14,676 nt of DNA from UBA9926 sp964524295 (GTDB lineage: Bacteria; Pseudomonadota; Gammaproteobacteria; Pseudomonadales; Azotimanducaceae). This document shows, in pieces, positions 5,946 through 13,254 of the stretch; positions within the stretch are counted from its first letter, which is position 1, and each line of letters opens with the position of its first letter. The notes below the pieces were generated by a model. It saw only the letters and a program-made list of their open reading frames with translations. It had not been told where the DNA came from and made no database searches. Made by a program: the position numbers and the translations under genes. The DNA lies in assembly GCA_964524295.1 (NCBI GenBank), contig CAZGCW010000094.1, forward strand, positions 1-14,676, in the 5' to 3' direction.

Positions 5946-7607
5946 ATGGCTTTAATAGAACCAGGTAAGACAATGCAACGTTTCAGCGAGGTCAGTCGTT
6001 TGCCCGCTGTAAGGCAATTGGGTTTGCTGTTGGGCCTGGCAGCCAGTATTGCCTTGGGTGTGGGTGTGGTGTTCTGGGCTCAGGAGCCCACCTATAGTCC
6101 GCTCTACGGTAACCTGACTGAAATCGATTCATCGCAGGTGATCACCCAGTTGGAGCAGAGTAATCTCACCTATCGTTATGATGCAGGCTCTGGGATGATT
6201 TCAGTGCCGGCCGATGACATCCATCAAGCCAGAATATTGTTAGCCAGCGCCGGACTGCCCCGCAGCACAGAGCGTGGTTTCGATGTTTTATATGATGACC
6301 AGGCGATTGGTACCAGCGCGTTTATGGAATCGGCGCGTTACAATCGGGCCCTGGAGGAAGAGCTGGCTTTATCCATATCAGCGATTGATAGTGTTAATGG
6401 TGCGCGGGTTCATTTAGCCATCCCAAAGCAGTCTGCTTTTATACGCAATCGAACCAAGCCCAATGCATCGGTGGTGGTGAATTTGCACCAGGGTCGTAAT
6501 TTAAGCGAACCGCAAGTGGCCGGGATCATTTATTTAGTGGCCTCCAGTGTGGCTGACCTGGAGCCTGAGAGCGTTACCTTAATTGACCAGAAGGGACGGT
6601 TATTGTCTTCGCGTAGCAGTTCTGAAGAACTGATGCTCAGCAGTGAACAGTTTCGGTTTTCAAGGCAGATCGAGGACAGCTACATGCAGCGTGTCACCGA
6701 TTTGCTCATACCGGTACTGGGTCTGGATAATTTTCGTGTCCAGGTAACTGCGAGTATCGATCATACGGCAGAAGAGCGAACGGTCGAGCAGTTTGGCCAG
6801 CAACCGGCTGCGATCCGAAGTGAACAGACCATGCAGGAGTCTTCCGGGACGGCGGATGCGGCGGGAGGCATTCCAGGTGCCTTGACTGAGGTGCCAGTGG
6901 AACCGGTCGCACCAGGGCAGGAAGCCGCTGCCGGGCCGGCGGTGGCGCCCGGTCAGAAGACCACATTACGTGAAACGCGAAATTTTGAACTGGACCGAAC
7001 GATTCGGCACATCAAGGAAACGGGAGGCGTGGTCGAGCGGCTGTCAGTAGCAGTGGTGTTAAATAATAGAACTCAGCTGGCCGAAGATGGGGTCACCTTC
7101 GAATCAGTTGCCTTACCACCTGAAGAACTCACCCGTATTGAAAACCTGGTCAAAGAAGCGGTTGGCTTCAGTGAAGCTCGCGGTGACACCGTTATTGTCA
7201 CCAATACTGCCTTTTTTGTTCCAGAAGAAATCGTCCTGGAGCCCTTGGGTTTTCTGGAAGGGAATCCCTGGATTTGGGATGCGGGTAAAATGCTGGGTGG
7301 TTTTGTCGCTATACTCTTGTTGATATTTGTTGTTTTAAGGCCGCTGCTTCGCAGTGTCGCAGAGGCGACCAGTTCTTCTGCACGTATGATCAATCCACAA
7401 CTGGCTGTTCCTGGCGGAGAGATGCCGCCGGGTTATGAAGGCCAGCCCTTGGCCATTGGTGCAGATGGGACCTACCCAGCCGGTGCAATGGCGGCGGCGT
7501 CTCAACAAACTTATGAACAACAAGTCAGGCAGGCCCGCAATATGGTGCAGGAAGATCCTGCCAGAGTGGCCCAAGTGCTTAAAACGTGGGTAGCGACCGA
7601 TGGCTGA
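5946..7607 (+). CDS. fliF: Flagellar MS-ring protein FliF
   Basis: A 553-residue inner-membrane protein forming the MS ring, the base of the flagellum and housing of the export gate. Transmembrane segment 1 is about residues 24-46 (LGLLLGLAASIALGVGVVFW). Next come the YscJ/FliF ring-building domains with PTYSPLYGNLTEIDSSQV and the RVHLAIPKQSAFIR segment. A flexible proline/alanine/glycine-rich periplasmic stretch follows (about 300-345), which is normal for the family. Transmembrane segment 2 is about 449-470 (LGGFVAILLLIFVVLRPLL). The C-terminal tail ends in EDPARVAQVLKTWV, the cytosolic helix that FliG binds. The ATG has AAGGA ten bases upstream. The gene overlaps fliG by 8 bases, suggesting coupled synthesis of the two binding partners. 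Confidence 0.96.
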   Translation: MALIEPGKTMQRFSEVSRLPAVRQLGLLLGLAASIALGVGVVFWAQEPTYSPLYGNLTEIDSSQVITQLEQSNLTYRYDAGSGMISVPADDIHQARILLASAGLPRSTERGFDVLYDDQAIGTSAFMESARYNRALEEELALSISAIDSVNGARVHLAIPKQSAFIRNRTKPNASVVVNLHQGRNLSEPQVAGIIYLVASSVADLEPESVTLIDQKGRLLSSRSSSEELMLSSEQFRFSRQIEDSYMQRVTDLLIPVLGLDNFRVQVTASIDHTAEERTVEQFGQQPAAIRSEQTMQESSGTADAAGGIPGALTEVPVEPVAPGQEAAAGPAVAPGQKTTLRETRNFELDRTIRHIKETGGVVERLSVAVVLNNRTQLAEDGVTFESVALPPEELTRIENLVKEAVGFSEARGDTVIVTNTAFFVPEEIVLEPLGFLEGNPWIWDAGKMLGGFVAILLLIFVVLRPLLRSVAEATSSSARMINPQLAVPGGEMPPGYEGQPLAIGADGTYPAGAMAAASQQTYEQQVRQARNMVQEDPARVAQVLKTWVATDG

Positions 7608-8582
7608 TGCAACAGAAGAAATTAGTGGTGCCAAGAGAGCAGCTGTTTTCCTGTTGAGCCTGGGGGAGGAAGCCGCAGCAGAAATACTACGGCATCTTGA
7701 GCCGAATGAGGTGCAGAGTGTCGGTAAGGCAATGACCGAATTGTCGACGGTCTCCAACGAAAACCTGACTTACGTGATTGGTGAATTTGTATCGAATTTT
7801 ACCAGTGGAACGGCCATGGGCATGAACCCGACCAACTATGTGCGGAAGACATTGAATCAGGCCCTTGGCGAAAACAAAGGTAACCGGATGGTTAACCGGA
7901 TTCTCAAAGGTGAGGATTCTAAGGGCCTGGAATCGCTGAAATGGATGGATGCAGAGTCGGTTGCACTCATTCTTAAACATGAACATCCGCAGATCTGCGC
8001 CATTGTACTGTCTTCACTGGACAGTGATCATGCCGCAGATGTGCTAGCGCTGCTGCCTCAGGATCGCTTGCCGGATATTATGATGCGGGTGGCTAACCTG
8101 GATACCATACACCCCTCTGCTTTGGCGGAACTCGATGAAATCCTGCAGAAGCAGGTGATTGAGGAGTCACCAGTGCCGACCTCTAAATTGCAGGGCATGA
8201 AAATAGCGGCCGATATTATTGGTTATCTTGATTCATCCGTGGAGGCAGAGGTATTGGATCGCATTGCTGAGACCGATGAAGATATGGGAACAGCCATCCG
8301 GGATCTGATGTTCATCTTCGATAATCTGNNNNNNNNNNAGAAGTCTCCACCGACAAATTAACCGTTGATTTAAAGGGCGCTTCAGAAGAACTCAAAGAGA
8401 AATTTCTCCGCAATATGTCTTCCAGGGCATCGGAGATGCTGCTTGAGGATATGGAAACGAAAGGTCCAGTTAGATTGAGCGAAGTCGAAAACACCCAGAA
8501 GGAAATCCTCCAGACGGCGATGAACCTTGCCGCGGACGGGGAAATTGCCCTGGGTGGCAAGGGAGGCGAAGAATATGTCTGA
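7600..8582 (+). CDS. fliG: Flagellar motor switch protein FliG, interrupted by an assembly gap
   Basis: FliG joins the MS ring to the switch and contacts the stator. Before the gap 243 residues are readable: the N-terminal FliF-binding domain (KRAAVFLLSLGEEAAAEIL) and the middle domain with the conserved EHPQ motif (128-131). After the ten Ns the frame changes, and 80 more residues run to TGA at 8580-8582: the C-terminal domain with LKEKFLRNMSSRASEML, the charged torque helix and the ending ALGGKGGEEYV. The reading frame therefore appears broken at about 8361 only because the gap is mis-sized. FliG normally has about 13 residues here (pattern xxxDDRxIQxLLR), which would restore the frame and give about 336 residues, the usual length. 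There is no sign of a true pseudogene. The gene overlaps fliF and fliH by 8 bases each. Confidence 0.92.
8329..8338. other. fliG: Assembly gap of ten Ns inside fliG
   Basis: Ten Ns follow codon 243 of FliG (FDNL) and precede A at 8339 and the codons EVSTDKLTVDL. The upstream frame (position modulo 3 = 1) and the downstream frame (modulo 3 = 0) do not match across ten bases. Alignment from memory with FliG indicates about 38 missing bases, which is congruent with the frame. The ten Ns are therefore probably a fixed-size placeholder. Confidence 0.85.
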
Positions 8583-9189
8583 ACGCAGCTCTCCTGCTGA
8601 ACTGAGTCCCTGGGAAGCACCTGATCTCAATGCGCTTGATTCAGCAGAAGCTGAACCGCTGCATGACCAAGAAGCGCGGCAGGCCATTATTAATGAGGCT
8701 TACGCAGAAGGTTACGCTAAGGGACATGAAGCGGGTGAAGCTGCTGGTAATGCGTTGACGGCGGATCGGGCAAACGCCTTTCTGGCGTTGCTGGATGGGA
8801 TTGACCAGCCGCTGATCCAGATGGATCAGCATCTGGTGAAAGAGGTGGCTGAACTGGCCGCTGTGATCGCTGCAGAACTTGCCCGATCGACCCTGACAGT
8901 AGAACCCGACGGGCTACATCAGCATATTTTGAAGCTGACCGAGAGTTTATCAGCGCAACAGGATCCTTATAAAATTTTCCTGCATCCCGGTGATAAAGTG
9001 CTTGTGGCAGCCTATATTGAAGAATTACCTGACGAGCAGGCCAGGAATAACTGGGTCTTGATTGAGGAGACCAGTCTCCAGCCAGGTGATGTGCGCATTC
9101 AGGCGAGTGATTCTTCTATTGAAGCAAAATTAACCGATGCAGCGATTAGTGCAGTTCGAGATGCCATGATGAAAGAGCGTGATGCATGA
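8575..9189 (+). CDS. fliH: Flagellar export ATPase regulator/stator FliH
   Basis: A 204-residue protein. ATG 8575 is chosen because GGAGG (8562-8566) lies eight bases upstream and it gives an 8-base overlap with fliG; an upstream ATG in the same frame (8527) lies inside fliG. The N-terminus has the conserved tryptophan (SPWEAPD, Trp13) that in other FliH proteins docks on the export gate or C-ring. Next is the FliH hallmark of repeated GxxxG spacing, EGYAKGHEAGEAAG (45-58), then the helical and globular FliI-binding C-terminal domain (LEETSLQPGDVRI-like region near the end). FliH binds FliI and tethers the ATPase complex to the FliN part of the C-ring. It overlaps fliI by 4 bases (ATGA). Confidence 0.93.
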   Translation: MSERSSPAELSPWEAPDLNALDSAEAEPLHDQEARQAIINEAYAEGYAKGHEAGEAAGNALTADRANAFLALLDGIDQPLIQMDQHLVKEVAELAAVIAAELARSTLTVEPDGLHQHILKLTESLSAQQDPYKIFLHPGDKVLVAAYIEELPDEQARNNWVLIEETSLQPGDVRIQASDSSIEAKLTDAAISAVRDAMMKERDA

Positions 9190-10580
9190 GCCTAGTCGAT
9201 AGTAAGCATCAGTTAGCGCAGCGAACCTCGCACATCAGTACGGTGATTCAGGCGCTTAAGGACAATATAAACCAAGCCCAGCCGGTGGTAGAAGGCAGAC
9301 TAGTCAGAATGGTTGGCCTCACGCTTGAGGCGGTGGGGTGTCAGGCCGCCATGGGTAGTCGCTGCCGTATCGTCCCGTCTAATGGGGCCTCTATGGATGC
9401 AGAAGTCGTTGGTTTTTCGGATGCTAAATTGTTTTTAATGGCCGTGTCGGATAGTCAGGGGTTAATGCCGGAGTCCAGAGTCATTCCATTGCCCAAGACT
9501 GAGAATGTCAGTGTGGGTGAAGGCTTGCTGGGTCGGGTTATTGATGGCGCTGGCGTTGCCCTGGATCAACGAGGACCTATTTTAACCAGCGCTGCGGTGC
9601 CACTCGAAGGGGTTCCGATTAATCCCCTGGATCGGAACCCGATTGAGCGGACCTTTGATGTCGGCATACGAGCCATTAATGCATTGCTGACCGTCGGTCG
9701 GGGCCAGCGAATGGGCCTGTTCTCCGGAAGCGGTGTTGGCAAAAGTACGTTACTGGGCCTGATGACGCGACATGCCGACGCAGATGTGGTCGTGGTCGGG
9801 CTCATTGGTGAGCGTGGCAGAGAAGTTCAGGAGTTTATCCAGCATACCCTGGGCGCCGAGGGTCTGGCTAGGGCTGTGGTGGTCGCGACGCCGGCTGATT
9901 CACCCCCATTGATGCGGGTTCATGGCGCCTTGAGAGCCACGGCGATTGCCGAGTATTTTAGGTCCCAGGGTAAAAATGTGCTTTTGTTGATGGATTCATT
10001 GACTCGATTCGCCCAGGCTCAGCGCGAGATTGCCTTATCTATTGGTGAGATGCCGGTATCAAGGGGTTACCCACCCTCCGTTTTTGCTAAATTACCCCGG
10101 CTGGTAGAGCGAGCAGGGAATGGCAATGGTAATGGCGGTTCCATTACGGCGATTTATACGGTCCTGGTTGAAGGTGATGACCTTGAGGACCCCGTTGCTG
10201 ATGCCGCGAGAGCCATTTTAGACGGACATATTATGCTGTCGCGGAAACTCGCCGAATCAGGTTTGTACCCAGCTATTGATGTGGAGGCCTCCGTGAGTAG
10301 GCTGATGACGCATATTGCAACGCCGGAGCAGCTTGCCAATGTACAGAAGTTCAGAGAATTGAATTCAACTTATGAGCAGAATCGAGACCTGATTAGCGTC
10401 GGTGCCTATAATCAAGGTAGTGATACCAGGATTGATGCGGCCATTGCTGCCTATCCTTATCTTCGTCGTTTTATCAGTCAGGGTTTAACTGATAAAAGTT
10501 CACTTGATCAGAGCCTGGTTGATTTTTCAGCTTTGATCAGACAGTCAGTAGAACTGAATCAGGATAGCGAGGTAGCATGA
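9186..10580 (+). CDS. fliI: Flagellum-specific export ATPase FliI
   Basis: A 464-residue ATPase related to the F1 beta subunit that forms a ring at the export gate and energises unfolding and delivery of substrates. The P-loop is FSGSGVGKST (179-188), followed by GERGREV (208-214) holding the catalytic glutamate, and the Walker B stretch VLLLMDSLTRFAQAQREI (265-282) with Asp270. The downstream YPPSVFAKLPRLVERAG and YTVLVEGDDLEDPVADAAR segments are signature regions of the FliI/YscN family. The N-terminal beta domain precedes these. Length is standard. The start ATG overlaps the fliH stop (ATGA) and the stop overlaps fliJ in the same way. Confidence 0.97.
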   Translation: MSLVDSKHQLAQRTSHISTVIQALKDNINQAQPVVEGRLVRMVGLTLEAVGCQAAMGSRCRIVPSNGASMDAEVVGFSDAKLFLMAVSDSQGLMPESRVIPLPKTENVSVGEGLLGRVIDGAGVALDQRGPILTSAAVPLEGVPINPLDRNPIERTFDVGIRAINALLTVGRGQRMGLFSGSGVGKSTLLGLMTRHADADVVVVGLIGERGREVQEFIQHTLGAEGLARAVVVATPADSPPLMRVHGALRATAIAEYFRSQGKNVLLLMDSLTRFAQAQREIALSIGEMPVSRGYPPSVFAKLPRLVERAGNGNGNGGSITAIYTVLVEGDDLEDPVADAARAILDGHIMLSRKLAESGLYPAIDVEASVSRLMTHIATPEQLANVQKFRELNSTYEQNRDLISVGAYNQGSDTRIDAAIAAYPYLRRFISQGLTDKSSLDQSLVDFSALIRQSVELNQDSEVA

Positions 10581-11026
10581 AACGGAGTGCGCGTATTAAT
10601 AAATTGGTAGCACTGGAGCAGGTGGATGAACAGTCGGCAGTATCACAGCTGGGCTTAAGTCGCGCCCATCTTAAGCAGCAGCAGTTGGCATTGAAGTCAT
10701 TACTGGACTATCGGCAGGAATACGCAGATCGATTAAGTCTGCAGGGACAAAGTGGTGTAGAGGCTACTCGGTTAAATGACTATGCCAAGTTTATCTCTCA
10801 GTTGGATGACGCGATCGAATTGCAGAAACACCAATTGGCGGATGCTGAGCAAGCGGTTATCGATAAACAGAAAATCTGGCGCGGTCATTATCAGCGGGTC
10901 GAATCACTGTCTAAGGTTGTGCAACAGAATATCAGCCAGGAGCAATTGATTGATCGAAAGAAAGTAGAGCGCCAGCTGGATGATCGAGCCGGCACCCTAT
11001 CGGGAACTGCAGTCAAACCTGAATAG
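10577..11026 (+). CDS. fliJ: Flagellar export chaperone-escort FliJ
   Basis: A 149-residue, almost wholly helical, charged coiled-coil protein. The first helix has INKLVALEQVDEQSAVSQLG and the second VIDKQKIWRGHYQRVESLSKVV, the two long antiparallel helices expected of FliJ. FliJ inserts in the FliI hexamer like the gamma subunit of F1 and connects it to the gate protein FlhA. The short length and low sequence conservation are normal; position after fliI with an ATGA overlap makes the call firm. It ends the fliF-G-H-I-J block, before a 68-base gap to the fliK ATG. Confidence 0.9.
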   Translation: MKRSARINKLVALEQVDEQSAVSQLGLSRAHLKQQQLALKSLLDYRQEYADRLSLQGQSGVEATRLNDYAKFISQLDDAIELQKHQLADAEQAVIDKQKIWRGHYQRVESLSKVVQQNISQEQLIDRKKVERQLDDRAGTLSGTAVKPE

Positions 11027-11044
11027 TTCCTGGCCCGGGTAAGT

Positions 11045-11060
11045 TGGCCCAAAGTCTGCA
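11045..11060 (+). promoter_or_regulatory. Candidate sigma-54 promoter of fliK
   Basis: TGGCCC-AAAGT-CTGCA has the invariant GG (11046-11047) and GC (11058-11059) at the required spacing, with two mismatches to TGGCAC-N5-TTGCW. Transcription would start near 11071, 24 bases before ATG 11095. I see no FleQ-like box nearby, which would fit dependence on FleR instead. In P. aeruginosa fliK is, as I recall, a FleR-class gene. It could also be a chance match. Confidence 0.42.
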
Positions 11061-11094
11061 TTAGTTGTCACAGGCATTATTGAACCAGGCAACA

Positions 11095-12621
11095 ATGGCG
11101 AACGAACATTCCATTGATTTAGCTCTTTTATCTTCCCAGCAGGGCGCCCAAAGTGGTGTCCAGCAAGCGCGTGGGGGCGCTGATTCCAGTACCGATAAAT
11201 TTGCCGAGGCACTTAAATATGAACAAAAAAATTACAATAAAAACGATACAAATCAATTAGATAGAGACTTCAAATCCATTTATGGGCAGGCCGGGGAAGT
11301 ACCGGCTACGGTCCTTGTTCAGCCAGCTCCGGAAACAATCAAAGTCCCTGCCACAGGGCCATCCCCACCTGCTGACTTGACGGCTCTTGTTAATCTGTTG
11401 AGTGAGTCAAGCGGTGCCAACGGCCAGGTATTGCCGGAAGGCGGAAAGACCTTGCCGGCCGGGATGAATCCGGCGGCAATGGCTGGCTCATTGATGTCTG
11501 ATAAATTCACAACGGCTGTGGCATCCATAACGACTAGATCAGCGGCTGATGCCGCCGTAACGGCCAATCCAGTTAAAGTAGCCGAGGCCGGGAAGGCCCA
11601 CAGCGAAGCCAGCTTAAGGGATCAATCGCTATCTGATCGTCTGGTTGCTGGCCATAGTCGGTTGAGCCCTGCCGGACTGGTGAACTTACCCGGCATCCGA
11701 ACGGAACCCATGACGAATGCCAGTTTGATGAATTCCTCCGCATCGGCATCGGCGGTGGGTTTAGCATCGGCCCTGATTCAAGATAAGGTCACCTTGGCAA
11801 ATAATTTGAACTCCGGTCATGCGTTTTCTGAGAAACCAATGACCTCGTTAGTACCGGCTCAGCCGGTCGCAGAAAGCCTGCATCAATTAGTCTCCCGGCT
11901 CCGCCTGGCTGATTCCAGGACAAGCCAGGCAGAGGGTCCTCGAGTGGCCTCTGCAACCTTAGTTCAGGAAGGTCAATGGCTGGCGTCTGGAGAGGCGGGT
12001 CGGCAACTATTCGCAGCTCAGCTAGCCTCTTCGCCGTTGGCTGGCAAAGCAGATAGTGCAGTGATGCAGGTTGAAACTAAATTAGCAACTGGTTCACAAT
12101 CGATGCTCTCTCCCTATAGTTTGCCAGGCTCTGCATTAAGCGCGGGCGTTGGTAAAGAGTCTGCAACGGTGCAATTCCAAGCGACCATGGGAACCCAGTT
12201 CGGCCAGCCCGCCTGGGAAACCGAGTTAGGTCAGCATACCCGCATGATGGTACGAGAAAACCTACGATTAGCGGAGATAGAATTGAAACCAGCCAGACTG
12301 GGCACCATTGAGATCCTGGTGACTCAGGAAAAAGACCAGACCAGCCTGATGTTTTTTGCCAAAAATCCTGTGGTAAGAGAAGCCTTGGAAGCCGGGTTGT
12401 TGCGCCTGCAAAAGAGTTTCTCAGAAGACGGTTTAAACCTGGAACAGAGCCAGGTATCGGATCAGTCGTTATCGGAGCACCGAGAGCAACAAAGGCAAGC
12501 ATCCGACCAGCAGGAATCAGTTGAGTTAGCCAGTAGTAAGCTGGGACAGGTTGCCGACGCTACAGGCTCTGAACGACCCCTGGTGATGGCACCCGAGGGG
12601 ATGCTCGATACCTGGGCCTAA
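11095..12621 (+). CDS. fliK: Flagellar hook-length control protein FliK
   Basis: A long, low-complexity, Ala/Ser/Gln-rich protein of 508 residues from ATG 11095. The N-terminal two-thirds is variable, as is normal for FliK, which acts as a molecular ruler while being exported. The conserved C-terminal hook-length domain (about 374-460) contains WETELGQHTRMMVRENLRLA, IELKPARLGTIEILV and VREALEAGLLRLQKSF, the classic pattern of Flg_hook domains. This part switches FlhB from rod/hook to filament export. It is followed by a Gln-rich tail (HREQQRQASDQQES). The start is uncertain: TTG 11065 in the same frame adds ten residues, but lies only five bases after the candidate -12 element and has no better ribosome site. 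AGG at 11087-11089 is close before the ATG. Confidence 0.88.
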   Translation: MANEHSIDLALLSSQQGAQSGVQQARGGADSSTDKFAEALKYEQKNYNKNDTNQLDRDFKSIYGQAGEVPATVLVQPAPETIKVPATGPSPPADLTALVNLLSESSGANGQVLPEGGKTLPAGMNPAAMAGSLMSDKFTTAVASITTRSAADAAVTANPVKVAEAGKAHSEASLRDQSLSDRLVAGHSRLSPAGLVNLPGIRTEPMTNASLMNSSASASAVGLASALIQDKVTLANNLNSGHAFSEKPMTSLVPAQPVAESLHQLVSRLRLADSRTSQAEGPRVASATLVQEGQWLASGEAGRQLFAAQLASSPLAGKADSAVMQVETKLATGSQSMLSPYSLPGSALSAGVGKESATVQFQATMGTQFGQPAWETELGQHTRMMVRENLRLAEIELKPARLGTIEILVTQEKDQTSLMFFAKNPVVREALEAGLLRLQKSFSEDGLNLEQSQVSDQSLSEHREQQRQASDQQESVELASSKLGQVADATGSERPLVMAPEGMLDTWA

Positions 12622-12653
12622 TAACAGGAAACTGCCAATCCACTGACAAAAAC

Positions 12654-12667
12654 GTCATTTTTCTGAC
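12654..12667 (+). promoter_or_regulatory. FleQ-box-like inverted repeat upstream of fliL
   Basis: GTCATTTTTCTGAC has the same GTCA-N6-TGAC arms as the site before fleS, with a more divergent centre. It starts 67 bases before the GG of the fliL sigma-54 promoter. Another TGAC at 12644-12647 gives TGAC, GTCA and TGAC starting at 12644, 12654 and 12664, that is, half-sites at exact 10-base steps on one helix face. Such an array suits a sigma-54 activator. The arms could also form a weak 5-base-pair hairpin (CGTCA/TGACG), but no terminator-like T-run follows. Confidence 0.45.
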
Positions 12668-12719
12668 GAACACCCCACGCAGGCGTTCGTAACCTCCTGA
12701 ATTATATTGATAAAAATTA

Positions 12720-12735
12720 TGGCATAAGCATTGCT
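12720..12735 (+). promoter_or_regulatory. Sigma-54 promoter of fliL-fliM-fliN
   Basis: TGGCAT-AAGCA-TTGCT matches TGGCAC-N5-TTGCW at all but one position, with GG at 12721-12722 and GC at 12733-12734. Predicted transcription start is near 12746, leaving a leader of about 72 bases before the fliL GTG. It shares GGCAT-N5-TTGCTATA with the fleS promoter. It separates fliL and the following genes from fliK as a new transcription unit, as in Pseudomonas fliLMNOPQ. Confidence 0.82.
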
Positions 12736-12756
12736 ATAGGTTGTGCTATAGGTTGT
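12733..12756 (+). repeat. Perfect 12-base tandem duplication across the fliL promoter start region
   Basis: GCTATAGGTTGT occurs at 12733-12744 and again immediately at 12745-12756. The first copy begins with the GC of the -12 element, and the second spans the predicted transcription start. A recent slippage duplication is the simplest explanation. Confidence 0.85.
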
Positions 12757-12765
12757 GTTGTACGG

Positions 12766-12793
12766 ATTTCGATGCCACTCTGGGAATCGAAAT
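12766..12793 (+). promoter_or_regulatory. Hairpin in the fliL mRNA leader
   Basis: ATTTCGAT (12766-12773) is perfectly complementary to ATCGAAAT (12786-12793), and inside the loop CCA (12775-12777) can pair with TGG (12781-12783). The hairpin ends 13 bases before the fliL ribosome site AGGAG (12807-12811). No T-run follows, so it is not a terminator. It may stabilise the mRNA or affect translation; that is inference. Confidence 0.5.
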
Positions 12794-12817
12794 TTATCGA
12801 TTATTCAGGAGAAACGG

Positions 12818-13252
12818 GTGAAAAAGATAATTCTAATCGGTACGGCTGTTGTTTTAGTCGCGTTGGGGGGTACTGCCTATATGACCGACTTCTTTGGCTT
12901 TTATGCCGAAGAAGATAAAACCGGTTCTGTTGATGACCGGCCTTATCAGTACGTATCAATCCCTTCTGTGATTGTCACCTTCACCAAGGGAAGTACGGTG
13001 CGTTACGTCCAGGTGGAGATTCAGTTGCAATCCAGGGATGAGACGTCAATTACAATATTGAAAGAAAACGTTCCGCTGGTTCAGAGTGTGATGTTACTCG
13101 AAATCGGTGAATTTAATTTTATTGAGTTGCAAACCAGTGCCGGCAAGATCGCTATGATGGAAGAACTTGAAGTGAAAATCAGAGAACTGTTTAAAGAACA
13201 CAATGACCTCCAGTTGGAAAAGGTGGTGTTAACCGGTTTTGTGGTGCAGTAG
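12818..13252 (+). CDS. fliL: Flagellar basal body-associated protein FliL
   Basis: A 144-residue single-pass inner-membrane protein. The start is GTG 12818, preceded at 6 bases by a strong AGGAG; the longer open frame back to 12755 lies in the leader and would put extra residues before the membrane helix. Transmembrane segment about 4-22 (IILIGTAVVLVALGGTA), then a periplasmic domain with VRYVQVEIQLQS, VPLVQSVMLLEIGEFNF, TSAGKIAMMEELEVKIRELF and the family's closing VVLTGFVVQ. FliL surrounds the MotA/MotB stator and supports torque. Slightly short for the family because the N-terminal cytosolic tail and linker are brief. The next start (fliM) is two bases after the stop. Confidence 0.93.
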   Translation: MKKIILIGTAVVLVALGGTAYMTDFFGFYAEEDKTGSVDDRPYQYVSIPSVIVTFTKGSTVRYVQVEIQLQSRDETSITILKENVPLVQSVMLLEIGEFNFIELQTSAGKIAMMEELEVKIRELFKEHNDLQLEKVVLTGFVVQ

Positions 13253-13254
13253 TC

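Noticed and set aside
7335..7757. 140-codon reverse-strand frame opposite fliF/fliG
   Set aside because: It is antisense to two strongly conserved genes, has no recognisable domain and no plausible promoter context; the same applies to the other reverse-strand frames, such as 12077-12502 opposite fliK and 5282-5611 opposite fliE.
8329..8361. fliG as a truncated pseudogene
   Set aside because: The stop arises only from reading through a ten-N placeholder; the C-terminal domain continues intact in another frame to 8582.
8527..8574. Upstream start for fliH
   Set aside because: These codons are inside the fliG C-terminus, and ATG 8575 has GGAGG at good spacing and the usual FliH N-terminus.
12653..12690. 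Intrinsic terminator after fliK
   Set aside because: CGTCA/TGACG and ACGAAC/GTTCGT inverted repeats exist but neither is followed by a run of Ts, and the first is better explained as activator half-sites.
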